Assembly (NCBI GenBank): GCA_913009205.1
Contig: CAJVYC010000015.1
Location: 1-64,000, forward strand
DNA: 64,000 nucleotides
Source: an uncultured Fluviicola sp.
GTDB lineage: Bacteria > Bacteroidota > Bacteroidia > Flavobacteriales_D > Crocinitomicaceae
Direction of reading: 5' to 3'
The notes beneath the pieces were generated by a model, which was not told where the DNA came from, did no database searches, and was given only the letters and a program-made list of their open reading frames with translations. A program made the position numbers and the translations under genes. Below are positions 17,120 to 25,967 of the stretch, piece by piece (the first letter of the stretch is position 1; every line of letters begins with the position of its first letter).

Positions 17120-18613
17120 TTAGTTTTGTCCGTTTTCTGATTCTTCAGTACTTTCTTCCATTGGCAAGTAATGAAGGACGATTCGTGCGTCTTGTGTTAA
17201 ATATTTTTTTGCTACTCGTTGAATATCTTCTCTAGTAACGCTTAAATACTCAGACAATTCAGTATTGATTTTTTCAGCACCACCATTGTAAACATGGTTG
17301 TCTGCTAAATTTTCTGCGATACCAGCAATTGTTGAATTAGAAGAAACAATATCATTTTCATATTGGTTTCTAACTTTTTCGAATTCCTCTTGAGAAATCA
17401 ATTCGTCTTGAATCATCTTAATTTGAATGTCAAACTCCGATTGTATTGCATCCAACTCTTGACCTGCTGATCCAATAGCTCCAAATAATGCAACTCCCGC
17501 TTGTTCTAATCCAAACGCGAATGCAAATGCTTGAACTGCCATTTGTTTTTGTTCAACTAAAGATTTATTAATTCTAGAAGAAGCACCACCAGCCAATACA
17601 TCGTTCATCATCTGAAGCGCGTACATATCTTCATGCGTCTGACTCGGTGTTTGGTATCCCATAAATAAAGCTGGAAGTTGGATGTTATCATGAACAACCG
17701 CTTTCTTTACTTCTGTTAATTTTTCTTGAGGTTCAGTTGGTCTAGGAATACGAATTGGAGAATTCGATAACTTGTTCAACAACGCTCCTGCCATTTTTCC
17801 ATCAGGATTATTGAAATTGTTAACGTCAAAACGTTCTTTGCTAATTCCATAGACATCTAAGAAAGCTTCTTCTTCCATAGTTTCAAGGTCACGGTATAAG
17901 TTCAACGCCTGACCCTTAGGGATACTGTTGAAGTACTTGTTGATCCATTTTTTAGTTTCCTGAATATCGATGTCTCCAGCTATTGTCAATGTTGCGTTAG
18001 CAGGAACGTAGAAAGTTCTGTAGAAATCAACGTAATCTTTTTCTTCAGCAGCATCTAAGTGCTCCATGCTTCCAATTGGCATCCATCTGTATGGGTGATC
18101 TGGATACATTCTAGAGAACATTTCTTCAATGAAAGAAGAGTAAGGTGTATCACGTTGTCTTTTTTCTTCCTTAACGACACTACGTTGTGTTTCAATTCCA
18201 GTGTTGTCTACTTTTGCATGAAGTAATCTTTCGCTTTCCAGCCAAAGACCCAACTCCAATTGATTTGAAGGTAGTATTTCATAATAGAACGTTCTGTCCC
18301 ATGACGTGTTAGCATTTAAAGTTCCGCCATTCTTTTCAACGAGTTCGCTGTATTCACCTCTTTCGATGTTTTCAGAACCTTCGAATAACAAATGCTCAAA
18401 AAAGTGTGCGAATCCAGTTCGTTCGTCTTTTTCATTCTTAGATCCAACATGGTACAATACAGATACGGCAACAATTGGCGTAGATCTCTCTTCATGAAGA
18501 ATTACGTGAATACCATTGTCAAGATCATACTCAACGTATCCAATTTCTCTTTGGGACAATCCAGCAAAAGAAATTGATGCTAGAAGAAGTCCAGTGATTA
18601 TTAAGTTTTTCAT
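17120..18613 (-). CDS. M16 zinc peptidase, catalytic subunit, periplasmic
   Basis: A 497-residue exported metallopeptidase with a signal peptide (residues 1-20). The inverted zinc motif HFFEH gives His70, Glu73 and His74, and Glu150 in VVKEEKRQR, 76 residues further, is the third ligand. The M16 C-terminal half (residues 190-480) is also present, including MGYQTPSQTHEDMYAL and LAGGASSRINKSLVEQKQMAV. M16B family, pitrilysin/processing-peptidase fold. It degrades or processes peptides together with the inactive partner encoded seven bases downstream. The upstream 143-base gap to 18756 should hold a divergent promoter. Confidence 0.9.
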   Translation of the reverse strand: MKNLIITGLLLASISFAGLSQREIGYVEYDLDNGIHVILHEERSTPIVAVSVLYHVGSKNEKDERTGFAHFFEHLLFEGSENIERGEYSELVEKNGGTLNANTSWDRTFYYEILPSNQLELGLWLESERLLHAKVDNTGIETQRSVVKEEKRQRDTPYSSFIEEMFSRMYPDHPYRWMPIGSMEHLDAAEEKDYVDFYRTFYVPANATLTIAGDIDIQETKKWINKYFNSIPKGQALNLYRDLETMEEEAFLDVYGISKERFDVNNFNNPDGKMAGALLNKLSNSPIRIPRPTEPQEKLTEVKKAVVHDNIQLPALFMGYQTPSQTHEDMYALQMMNDVLAGGASSRINKSLVEQKQMAVQAFAFAFGLEQAGVALFGAIGSAGQELDAIQSEFDIQIKMIQDELISQEEFEKVRNQYENDIVSSNSTIAGIAENLADNHVYNGGAEKINTELSEYLSVTREDIQRVAKKYLTQDARIVLHYLPMEESTEESENGQN

Positions 18614-18743
18614 TCTTGGTTTTTCTATTTTTTGATAGGTTACAAAGAAAGTAAGAAAACTGTAAAAACAGCGTTTAAATGTATGTTCGGACGAGAGTCA
18701 TTACGAACGGCTTGCTAAATTCAGCTCTGGCTTAAAATTTGAT

Positions 18744-18751
18744 TAACTTTG
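18744..18751 (+). promoter_or_regulatory. -7 box TAACTTTG, near-leaderless start
   Basis: TAACTTTG fits the Bacteroidota -7 consensus TAnnTTTG and ends five bases before the ATG at 18756, implying an almost leaderless mRNA. No good -33 TTTG was seen at the right distance. Confidence 0.5.
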
Positions 18752-18755
18752 CTAT

Positions 18756-19835
18756 ATGAAGAAAATCCTTACTAGTTTACTACTTGTAATCGCCTTCTCT
18801 GGAAGTTCACAGAACATTATACCTCTTGTAGATTTCAACTTTTACTTTCAAAGTTTTCAAGACGGGTATTTCCGACAAGTGGAAATGCAGCGAATACAAG
18901 AGTTTAAAACAGGTGACAATGTTTGCGCCTATATCGATTTTAGAGGCAACATAATGGTTTACGATGGCGAAACAAAAGTGAATGTTGCCAATATTGAAAC
19001 TGAATATGCTGTTTCAGACAATTTGATGGTTTGGAAAATTGCGGGGACACTGAACATGTGGGATGCGGGAAAATTACAAACCCTGACGTATCAAGTTGGC
19101 GATTACAGAATAATGGACAGCTTGATTGTTTATCAAGATTTGCGATTCAATACTGTTAATGCTTATTACAAAGGTGAAATTCATGAATTATACCAATGGA
19201 CAGGAGATGCAACATTTCCAGATTTTGTTGGAGAAAATATCATAGCATTTAGAGGCAATGGTAATTTCAACAAAGTCTTTTGGCATGGAGAAATTTTCGA
19301 TTTGGATGTTTGGCACAATCCATATGTTTACTCGGGTGGAACAGATATGATTGCCTTTAATGATCCTATGAATGGGACTTTTGCCATTTTTGAAAACGGT
19401 AGGTTTTATGATGTTGAAATGTTTCACATGGAATCATACCGCGTTGGGCTTGGTTTTGTCGTTTACGAAAATTTGAACGGTGAATTAATGCTCTATAAAG
19501 ATGGGGAAAAGACAGAGCTGACGAATTTTGGTGCTAATTTTTGGGATGTTAGAGATGATGTTGTGCTCTGGGAGGAAAATACATTTATGTATACTTACTG
19601 TAAGGGAGAGACACTAGAAGTTGCTAGGTATACGCCTGAAGATTACAAAATTAAGAATGGAGTTATTGCGTATCGAAATATTATGGGAGGGGTCAACGTT
19701 TTTGTGAATGGAAAAAATCACGAGATTACCAACCAGATGGAATCGGAATATACTATTCATGGGAATTCAGTACTTGTGGAGCTGTTCAATTCGTCATTTA
19801 TTTTATTTCAGAACGGAAAACAATACACGCATTAG
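18756..19835 (+). CDS. Exported repeat protein, propeller-like, unknown function
   Basis: A 359-residue protein with a signal peptide (ILTSLLLVIAFSGSSQ). The mature part is built of about eight repeats of 38-43 residues, each with a strand ending in Y or W, a Gly/Asp turn and a second strand: VCAYIDFRGNIMVYDGETKV, LMVWKIAGTLNMWDAGKLQ, LIVYQDLRFNTVNAYYKGEI, IIAFRGNGNFNKVFWHGEIF, FVVYENLNGELMLYKDGEKT, VIAYRNIMGGVNVFVNGKNH. The repeat length and pattern suggest a beta-propeller or solenoid. No sorting domain or lipobox. I do not recognise the family. Transcribed alone, divergent from the M16 pair. Confidence 0.75.
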   Translation: MKKILTSLLLVIAFSGSSQNIIPLVDFNFYFQSFQDGYFRQVEMQRIQEFKTGDNVCAYIDFRGNIMVYDGETKVNVANIETEYAVSDNLMVWKIAGTLNMWDAGKLQTLTYQVGDYRIMDSLIVYQDLRFNTVNAYYKGEIHELYQWTGDATFPDFVGENIIAFRGNGNFNKVFWHGEIFDLDVWHNPYVYSGGTDMIAFNDPMNGTFAIFENGRFYDVEMFHMESYRVGLGFVVYENLNGELMLYKDGEKTELTNFGANFWDVRDDVVLWEENTFMYTYCKGETLEVARYTPEDYKIKNGVIAYRNIMGGVNVFVNGKNHEITNQMESEYTIHGNSVLVELFNSSFILFQNGKQYTH

Positions 19836-19876
19836 AGAATTTATGAACATTCACTGAATGTACCAAAATCTCTGCT

Positions 19877-19884
19877 TATCTTTG
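19877..19884 (+). promoter_or_regulatory. -7 box TATCTTTG before DUF4494 gene
   Basis: TATCTTTG is an exact TAnnTTTG match, 26 bases upstream of the ATG at 19911. It probably drives DUF4494, pdxH and the M16 gene. Confidence 0.5.
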
Positions 19885-19910
19885 GTCTTCAATTTTAAAT
19901 AAGACACGCG

Positions 19911-20522
19911 ATGAATAATTGGTTTACTGTAAAAGTAAAATACACAAAACAACTTGATAATGGAGCTCTGAAAAGAGTTTCGGAACCTTATCTTTTAGCT
20001 GCAATGACGTTCACGGACGCCGAAGCTCGAATTTATGAAGAGTTGGGTCAAATCATCAGAGGCGAGTTTAACGTTGTTGGAATTACAAGAACTGAAATCC
20101 ATGATATTTTTGCATACGACGACGTTGATCTTTGGTACAAAGTGAAAATCAAATACGAAAGTGCTGATGCAGATTCTGAAAAAGCGAAAAAAGTAACTCA
20201 AAACTTCTTGGTATCAGCAAATTCAGTTAAAGAAGCTTATGAAAGAATAAAAGAAAGCCTTTCAACGCTTTTGGTTGATTTTGAAATACCATCGATTATG
20301 GTTTCTCCAATTGTAGAGATTTTTCCTTACGCTGAGAATTTAGATAAAGAAATCAGCAGAACTCCTATCGAAAAAGTAGAAGTTGAGGAAGAAGAGGAAG
20401 ATAATTCTTCAAAAGGTGGAGGTGTGTTTTCTTCTTCTGGTTCTGATGTTGATGATGAGGACGAAAATTCTGACGAAGACGAAGACGAAAGCGAGATCGA
20501 AGATTCAACTGACGAAGATTAA
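19911..20522 (+). CDS. DUF4494 protein with acidic tail
   Basis: A 203-residue cytosolic protein. Residues 1-145 are a DUF4494 domain: NNWFTVKVKYTKQ, EPYLLAAMTFTDAEARIYEE, then WYKVKIKYESADADSEKAKK and FLVSANSVKEAYERI. The last 55 residues are a low-complexity Glu/Asp/Ser tail, disordered and strongly acidic. DUF4494 is a Bacteroidota family without a known activity; the phage-like and chromosomal copies both exist. Here it sits 33 bases before pdxH in the same direction, a neighbourhood that suggests joint transcription but not a specific role. Confidence 0.85.
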   Translation: MNNWFTVKVKYTKQLDNGALKRVSEPYLLAAMTFTDAEARIYEELGQIIRGEFNVVGITRTEIHDIFAYDDVDLWYKVKIKYESADADSEKAKKVTQNFLVSANSVKEAYERIKESLSTLLVDFEIPSIMVSPIVEIFPYAENLDKEISRTPIEKVEVEEEEEDNSSKGGGVFSSSGSDVDDEDENSDEDEDESEIEDSTDED

Positions 20523-20555
20523 TACATTCAAATCCCACCTTAATTTACTTTAATT

Positions 20556-21203
20556 ATGAAAGAGATTCTTGATTCTTTTAGATTAGGACACCATGAATTT
20601 AATGGTGGTAAAGACGGGTTTGAATTTAATGGATTAGACCCGTTTCAATTGTTCGAATTGTGGATGAATGAAGCCGTCGAAACCAAAGAGGTCGAGCCAA
20701 ACGCATTTGTTTTGTCTACTGTAAATACTGATGCACAGCCCAGTTCAAGAATTGTTTATTTAAAAGACATAATTGACGGTCAGCTCGTTCTTTATACAAA
20801 TTATTCAAGTAAGAAAGGAATTAACATTGCTTCGAATTCAAACGTATCAATCCTGTTTTTCTGGGCAAATAGCTCAAGACAAATTCGTATCGAAGGAACT
20901 TGTTCTGAAATCGATCCGAGTATTAGTGATGCTTATTTCGCTTCACGACCTAGAGGAAGTCAAATTGGAGCTTGGGCTTCAATTCAAAGTAAAGAACTTT
21001 TAGATCGATCAGAGTTAGAAGATAGGGTTAAGAAATACGAAATTGAATTCCCAAATGAAGTTCCAAGACCGGAACATTGGGGAGGGTATGGAATTGAACC
21101 AACTCGTTTTGAGTTTTGGCAAGGCCGTCCATCTAGATTGCACGATAGAATCGAATTTGAAAAAAATAGCGATGCCTGGTCAATTCGTCGTTTGAATCCA
21201 TAA
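20556..21203 (+). CDS. pdxH: Pyridoxamine/pyridoxine 5'-phosphate oxidase
   Basis: A 215-residue FMN flavoprotein that oxidises pyridoxine 5'-phosphate or pyridoxamine 5'-phosphate to pyridoxal 5'-phosphate, the last step of vitamin B6 synthesis and salvage. The family is clear from DPFQLFELWMNEA at the N-terminus, AFVLSTVNTDAQPSSRIVYLK (FMN site), YTNYSSKKG, FFWANSSRQIRIEG, the signature ASRPRGSQIGAWAS, and the C-terminal EFWQGRPSRLHDR ending in RRLNP. Length is normal. It is followed two bases later by an M16 peptidase gene, so the two are co-transcribed. Confidence 0.97.
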   Translation: MKEILDSFRLGHHEFNGGKDGFEFNGLDPFQLFELWMNEAVETKEVEPNAFVLSTVNTDAQPSSRIVYLKDIIDGQLVLYTNYSSKKGINIASNSNVSILFFWANSSRQIRIEGTCSEIDPSISDAYFASRPRGSQIGAWASIQSKELLDRSELEDRVKKYEIEFPNEVPRPEHWGGYGIEPTRFEFWQGRPSRLHDRIEFEKNSDAWSIRRLNP

Positions 21204-21205
21204 TT

Positions 21206-22438
21206 ATGTTTGAAATAGATCCAATAATATTCACCTTATCCAATGGGGTAAAGGTCGTTTACCAGTACCGTGAAGCTTTTGTAGCGCACATTGGAGTTAT
21301 GGTTCATGGTGGCTCTCGTTTCGAAAAACCCAATGAGCAAGGATTGGCCCATTTTATTGAGCACTGCATCTTTAAGGGAACTACGAAACGTAAAGCACTC
21401 GATATTTTCACGGATCTGGATTCTGTTGGCGGAGAACTTAATGCCTACACCAACAAGGAAGAAATTTGCGTTCATGCATCGTTTCGGAAGCTACATTTCA
21501 ACATTGCTTCTGAATTGTTGGGTGATATCATTCAAAATGCAACGTTTCCAAAAGATGAATTGGAAAAGGAAAAAGAAGTTATTCTCGACGAAATAATATC
21601 CTACTTAGATAGTCCGGCTGAGCGCATTTATGATGAATTCGAAGCGCATATTTTTAAGGGAAATTCACTGGGATACAATACTTTGGGCACGAAGGAATCT
21701 GTTAGTGGCTTTACTCGAGATGACATTTTGAACTATGTCGATCGCTACTTCAAACCGGGGAACATTGTGATTTCGTTCGTTGGCGGTATTCCAATCGACG
21801 AAATTAGATCTGTTTTAGAACACGACTTTGGACAAATGAAACCCGGAACAGTTGAGTTGATTAACGAGGCGTTGCCAAATTTTGAACCTTTTAAATTACT
21901 CGAAAAGAAAGCTAATTTTCAGACGCATACCATAATAGGAGGGAGAGCTCCTTCTTACCACGATCCAAAAAGAAAATCAATGACGCTGCTGACGAACGTT
22001 TTGGGCGGCCCGGCATTGAATTCAAGATTGAACCTTTCCATTCGCGAGAAGCACGGTTATGCATACAACATAGAAGCGAACTACACTTCTTATGAGGATG
22101 TTGGCTTTTGGAGTATTTACATGGGAACGGACAAGAAATACCTGAAAAAAGCGGTTGATTTAATATATAAGGAGCTTGAATTGATTCGAAAAGAGAACTT
22201 AACGAGCGATGAACTTGTAAAAGCCAAGGAGCAGTTGAAAGGTCACATTGCCTTATCCCTAGACAGTAATATGGAATTGATGTTCAACCTAGGGAAGAGC
22301 ATTATTATTCACAACAAAATTGACTCTATTCAAGAGGTATACCGGCAAATAGACGAAATCAATTTACCTGAAATTCAATCGAGTTTGGAGGCTTTTTTTA
22401 ATCGAGACCAAATGTCAGAACTAATTTATAAGTTTTAA
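21206..22438 (+). CDS. M16 zinc peptidase, cytosolic type
   Basis: A 410-residue M16B peptidase without a signal peptide. The zinc motif HFIEH gives His49, Glu52 and His53; Glu129 in VILDEIISY is the third ligand at the family spacing of 76. The second half carries GGRAPSYHDPKRKSM, GGPALNSRLNLSIREKHGYAY, and the tail of the inactive domain. Length matches the YmxG/processing-peptidase beta type that works as a homodimer, unlike the two-gene exported M16 pair at 15031-18613. ATG two bases after pdxH. Its stop is overlapped by the 3' end of a decayed convergent gene. Confidence 0.92.
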   Translation: MFEIDPIIFTLSNGVKVVYQYREAFVAHIGVMVHGGSRFEKPNEQGLAHFIEHCIFKGTTKRKALDIFTDLDSVGGELNAYTNKEEICVHASFRKLHFNIASELLGDIIQNATFPKDELEKEKEVILDEIISYLDSPAERIYDEFEAHIFKGNSLGYNTLGTKESVSGFTRDDILNYVDRYFKPGNIVISFVGGIPIDEIRSVLEHDFGQMKPGTVELINEALPNFEPFKLLEKKANFQTHTIIGGRAPSYHDPKRKSMTLLTNVLGGPALNSRLNLSIREKHGYAYNIEANYTSYEDVGFWSIYMGTDKKYLKKAVDLIYKELELIRKENLTSDELVKAKEQLKGHIALSLDSNMELMFNLGKSIIIHNKIDSIQEVYRQIDEINLPEIQSSLEAFFNRDQMSELIYKF

Positions 22439-23054
22439 TAGGTTTCCTTAAAGAACTCTTTTCGCGTCATTTTCTTCGCGTCATCAAACGAATAGGTGAT
22501 TCGTTTGACGATTTTACCATCTTATTTTTCATGGTCTATAAGGTTCTTAGTGTATCCAGCGCGCAATCTTCTTGAAATCAATCCGCCTAATACGAAAAGA
22601 ACGACAGCCATTCCTACAAAGATGCAGTGCGCCGTGTCTGTGCCAAAATCATCGGAAAAAAAACCGCGTACCATTGCAATCATTGAGAAAAAAGAAGCAC
22701 CACTGTAAGAATAAGCCTTACCACTAAGCGCTGCGTGAATTCCAAAAAGTGGAACAATGACAATTACCAAACCTGAAAAAATTAAATTTCACACGGTACC
22801 ATCTGCGATTTGATTGTATTGAAATAAGATCATAAGTCTCAATCCAGCCATAGCAATTACTAAAACAATAAATGCCATCCAAAAGGGTTTAAGACTATCG
22901 TTTTTCGCTTTAGAAGGAACTATAGATATGCTTCTGGCAACAGTTTCGGGGCCTAATTGACTTTCTTTAACGTGCTCGTCATAAACCTGTTGGTGTGTTT
23001 GACCTTCTTTAAAAATAAGTGGTACGCCTTTTTATAAAATGCTCTTTCTGTCAT
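22435..23054 (-). pseudogene. Decayed membrane protein gene
   Basis: Reading from ATG at 23054, a gene of about 206 codons can be rebuilt with three lesions. A one-base deletion in the T5 run (plus 23029-23033) joins MTERAFYKK to GVPLIFKEGQTHQQVYDEHV; a TGA at 22789-22791 (Trp expected) interrupts after NQIADGTV; a TAA at 22522-22524 follows NLIDHEK. Beyond it the same frame continues DGKIVKRITYSFDDAKKMT and RKEFFKETY to its natural TAA at 22435. The product would have three or four membrane helices (FWMAFIVLVIAMAGLRLMIL, NLIFSGLVIVIVPLFGIHA, CIFVGMAVVLFVLGGLI). Family not recognised. Two nonsense changes make true decay more likely than sequencing error. Confidence 0.75.
22484..22508. repeat. 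Inverted repeat at convergent gene ends
   Basis: TCAAACGAAT (22484-22493) and ATTCGTTTGA (22499-22508) form a perfect 10-pair stem with a five-base loop. It lies about 50 bases after the M16 stop, inside the 3' end of the decayed membrane gene. It could stop transcripts from either side, but there is no T run. Confidence 0.5.
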
Positions 23055-23175
23055 TGTAGTTCCGTTAGGTTCCTCAAAATTCTCATTAAATATACAAATC
23101 CAATTTTACATGGAGATTCAATGGTATTGGGTCGTAACATTTGTACTTTCCTAAATAAACTCTAAAATTCAGTTT

Positions 23176-23446
23176 ATGCTAGTAAAGGAAGCTTATTGGG
23201 AGTTTATTAAAGAGCAACTGGAGCCAATTGCAAGTTTTCCAATCACGTTCGAATTTTCTGTTATCATTGATAATAAAGACGTACGATGTTCAGTTCATTC
23301 TTGAAAATTCTAAAGTGATAACCATCTTTGAATTTGACGAATACAAGCATGCGAATAACACATTGAAAAAGATTGAACAAGAAATGGAAGTGCCTGTTTG
23401 TAATAAAGTGGCTGAGAAAATGATTACGAATAAGCGGTCTCGTTGA
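23176..23446 (+). pseudogene. Small protein gene with one frameshift
   Basis: From ATG 23176 the frame reads MLVKEAYWEFIKEQLEP and so on to SVIIDNK, then shifts. A one-base excess in the AAA of 23275-23277 accounts for it, after which TYDVQFILENSKVITIFEF and DEYKHANNTLKKIEQEM continue to a TGA at 23446. The rebuilt product is an approximately 89-residue cytosolic alpha/beta protein. It is not recognised. Without the correction, the first frame stops at 23306 and the second has no good start. Confidence 0.6.
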
Positions 23447-23510
23447 TAATAAAATGATCTTTTTTCATTTTTAAAGGCGTTTCGCAGTGATTTTTAATCT
23501 AATTTACTCT

Positions 23511-23552
23511 AAAAACATGTTTTTTAAAATTTACCCCCTAAAATTTAGGGGG
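23511..23552. promoter_or_regulatory. Two palindromes upstream of glutamine synthetase
   Basis: AAAAACATGTTTTT (23511-23524) is a perfect 14-base palindrome. CCCCCTAAA, A, TTTAGGGGG (23534-23552) is a perfect 9+1+9 inverted repeat, striking in DNA this AT-rich. They lie 51 to 92 bases upstream of the -7 box of glnN, where an activator or repressor would bind. The hairpin could instead end transcripts of the decayed gene before it, but no T run follows. Confidence 0.5.
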
Positions 23553-23602
23553 GTGTTGATAAAATTTTATAAAATATTCATTATTCTATTTTTATTTTGA
23601 CT

Positions 23603-23610
23603 TACATTTG
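23603..23610 (+). promoter_or_regulatory. -7 box TACATTTG of glnN
   Basis: TACATTTG matches TAnnTTTG and ends 16 bases before the ATG at 23627. No clear -33 element is present, consistent with a need for an activator. Confidence 0.5.
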
Positions 23611-23626
23611 TAAAAAAAGGAAACGA

Positions 23627-25813
23627 ATGGCAAATCAAAGAATGCAAGCTTACTACGATGTTCTTCATAGAACACCGAATCCTGATAAGTATGACGGTAA
23701 AGTTTCCGAATTATTTGGGGAAAATGTTTTCCACATGGAGGCTATGCGGGAATACCTTCCAAGTGAGGCTTATAAATCAATGAAGAAAGCGATACAGGAT
23801 GGCACTCAATTGGATCGTAAAATGGCAGATCAAGTTGCTTCTGCAATGAAAGATTGGTCTTTAACAAAAGGAGCAACGCATTATACGCACTGGTTCCAGC
23901 CTTTAACGGGAGCAACTGCTGAGAAGCACGATGCATTCTTTAAGCCAGTTGGACCCGGGAAAGCAATCGAAAGATTCGATGGAGACTTACTTGTTCAACA
24001 AGAACCGGACGCTTCCTCTTTTCCAAATGGTGGAATAAGGAACACATTTGAAGCGAGAGGTTATACCGCTTGGGATCCTTCATCACCAGCATTTGTAATT
24101 GACAAAACGTTATGTATTCCAACAATTTTCATCGCATATACTGGTGAAGCATTGGATTACAAAATGCCTTTATTGAAAGCATTGCATGCGGTAAACGAAG
24201 CGACTGTAGACGTTTGTCAGTACTTCGATAAAAACGTAAAAAAATCAATTGCCACTTTAGGGTGGGAACAAGAATATTTCCTAGTTGATAAAGCATTGTT
24301 CAATGCGCGTCCTGATTTAATGATGACGGGTAGAGCAGTGTTCGGACACGCTTCCGCAAAAGGACAACAATTGGACGATCATTATTTCGGATCAATCACT
24401 GCACGAGTTACTGCATTCATGCGTGAGTTTGAAAACGAAGCAATTCGATTGGGCATTCCAGTTACAACGAGACACAATGAAGTTGCACCGAATCAATTCG
24501 AGTGTGCTCCAATTTTCGAAGAATGTAATTTAGCGAATGACCACAACTTATTGTTGATGGATATCTTGGAGAAAGTGGCGCGCCGTCACAACTTCCGTGT
24601 TTTATTGCACGAGAAACCATTCGCAGGAGTTAACGGTTCTGGAAAACACAACAACTGGTCATTAAGTACGGATACTGGAGTTAATCTTTTGGCACCTGGA
24701 AAGAACCCAAAAAGCAACTTGCAGTTCTTAACGTTCTTCGTGAATACAATTAAAGCAATTCACGACAATGCAGATTTATTAAGAGCTGCAATCGCAGGAG
24801 CTGGAAATGATCACCGTTTAGGAGCAAATGAAGCACCGCCGGCAATTATATCTGCGTTTATTGGTTCTCAATTGACCGAGCTTTTAGATAACATCGAAAA
24901 GAACGTGAAAGCTGGAAAAATGACTCCAGAAGCGAAGACTGAGTTGAAATTAGACATCGGCAAAATTCCACAGATTCTTTTAGATAATACAGACCGGAAC
25001 AGAACGTCTCCGTTTGCCTTTACGGGAAACAAGTTTGAGTTCAGAGCGGTAGGTTCTTCAGCAAACTGTTCATCAGCTATGATTGTTTTGAATACAATTG
25101 TAGCGAAGCAGTTAAAAGACTTCAAAATAAATGTTGATACTAGAATTAAATCTGGTGATGCAAAAGACGAAGGCATTTTAAAAGAACTTCAAAAATTAAT
25201 CAAGGAATCTAAGAAAATTCGTTTCGAAGGAAATGGATACGGTGATGAATGGGTTAAAGAAGCGGAGAAAAGAGGACTATCTAACTTAAAAGATACTCCA
25301 CGTGCACTTCAAGTTTGGAGCGATAAAAATGTAGTTAAATTGTTCGAAGAAATGAATGTATTGACAGCTCGCGAGTTGGAAGCACGTCAGGAGATTGAAT
25401 TTGAAAACTATATTATGAAAATTCAAATCGAAGCGAGAGTAATTCGTGAAATGGTTCAGAATTTCATTGTTCCAGCTGCTGTTCAATATCAAAACAAGAT
25501 GATCAAAAACGTTAAAGGATTAATGGGTATTCTTGGTGATAAAGAGGGTAAAGCTGCTTCAAAAAGCCAATTGTCTATCATTATTATGATTTCTGATCAC
25601 ATGAACAATATCACAGAAATGAGCAACAACATGCTTGTGGCTAGAAAGAAAGCAAATTTAATTGAGGATATGGAAGCGAAGTCAATTGCATATTGCGATA
25701 AAGTAAAGGTTCATTTTGATAAAATTAGATACCATGTGGATAAATTAGAATTGATTATCGATGATGAGGAATGGAGGTTACCAAAATTCAGAGAAATGTT
25801 GTTTACGCGTTAA
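23627..25813 (+). CDS. glnN: Glutamine synthetase type III
   Basis: A 728-residue enzyme making glutamine from glutamate, ammonia and ATP; the GSIII length (about 725-730) and architecture are those of Bacteroidota and cyanobacterial GlnN. I start at ATG 23627; ten further residues upstream (to 23597) would overlap the promoter. Landmarks: THYTHWFQPLTG, AEKHDAFF, LGWEQEYFLVD, PVTTRHNEVAPNQFE, the ammonia/ATP-site HEKPFAGVNGSGKHNNWSL, GAGNDHRLGANEAPPAI, and NRTSPFAFTGNKFEFRAVGS. The C-terminal 200 residues are the helical GSIII-specific extension. It is transcribed alone, with palindromes and a -7 box upstream and a GAAA-loop terminator after it. Regulation by nitrogen status is expected but not shown. 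Confidence 0.97.
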   Translation: MANQRMQAYYDVLHRTPNPDKYDGKVSELFGENVFHMEAMREYLPSEAYKSMKKAIQDGTQLDRKMADQVASAMKDWSLTKGATHYTHWFQPLTGATAEKHDAFFKPVGPGKAIERFDGDLLVQQEPDASSFPNGGIRNTFEARGYTAWDPSSPAFVIDKTLCIPTIFIAYTGEALDYKMPLLKALHAVNEATVDVCQYFDKNVKKSIATLGWEQEYFLVDKALFNARPDLMMTGRAVFGHASAKGQQLDDHYFGSITARVTAFMREFENEAIRLGIPVTTRHNEVAPNQFECAPIFEECNLANDHNLLLMDILEKVARRHNFRVLLHEKPFAGVNGSGKHNNWSLSTDTGVNLLAPGKNPKSNLQFLTFFVNTIKAIHDNADLLRAAIAGAGNDHRLGANEAPPAIISAFIGSQLTELLDNIEKNVKAGKMTPEAKTELKLDIGKIPQILLDNTDRNRTSPFAFTGNKFEFRAVGSSANCSSAMIVLNTIVAKQLKDFKINVDTRIKSGDAKDEGILKELQKLIKESKKIRFEGNGYGDEWVKEAEKRGLSNLKDTPRALQVWSDKNVVKLFEEMNVLTARELEARQEIEFENYIMKIQIEARVIREMVQNFIVPAAVQYQNKMIKNVKGLMGILGDKEGKAASKSQLSIIIMISDHMNNITEMSNNMLVARKKANLIEDMEAKSIAYCDKVKVHFDKIRYHVDKLELIIDDEEWRLPKFREMLFTR

Positions 25814-25833
25814 TTAGCATAGATTAGAAAATG

Positions 25834-25865
25834 AAAAGCTGCTTCGAAAGAAGTGGCTTTTTTTG
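25834..25865 (+). terminator. Rho-independent terminator after glnN
   Basis: AAAAGCTGCTTC (25834-25845), a GAAA loop and GAAGTGGCTTTT (25850-25861) form a 12-pair stem with two wobble pairs, followed by a T run. Confidence 0.85.
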
Positions 25866-25967
25866 TCCCAAAAAAATAATTTGTTCTATCAGTTCGATCA
25901 TTGGAAACGCTGCACTTTTGGATTTTGAAAGGGTTCATTGAAACCAAATCAATCGAACAATCGACTC

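Noticed and set aside
15031-18613. M16 pair as a PQQ-synthesis or insulinase system
   Set aside because: No pqq genes nearby and lengths fit the common periplasmic M16B active/inactive pair of Bacteroidota.
22496-22708. Plus-strand 70-codon frame after the M16 gene
   Set aside because: It is the complement of the decayed membrane protein, whose minus-strand reading gives coherent membrane helices.
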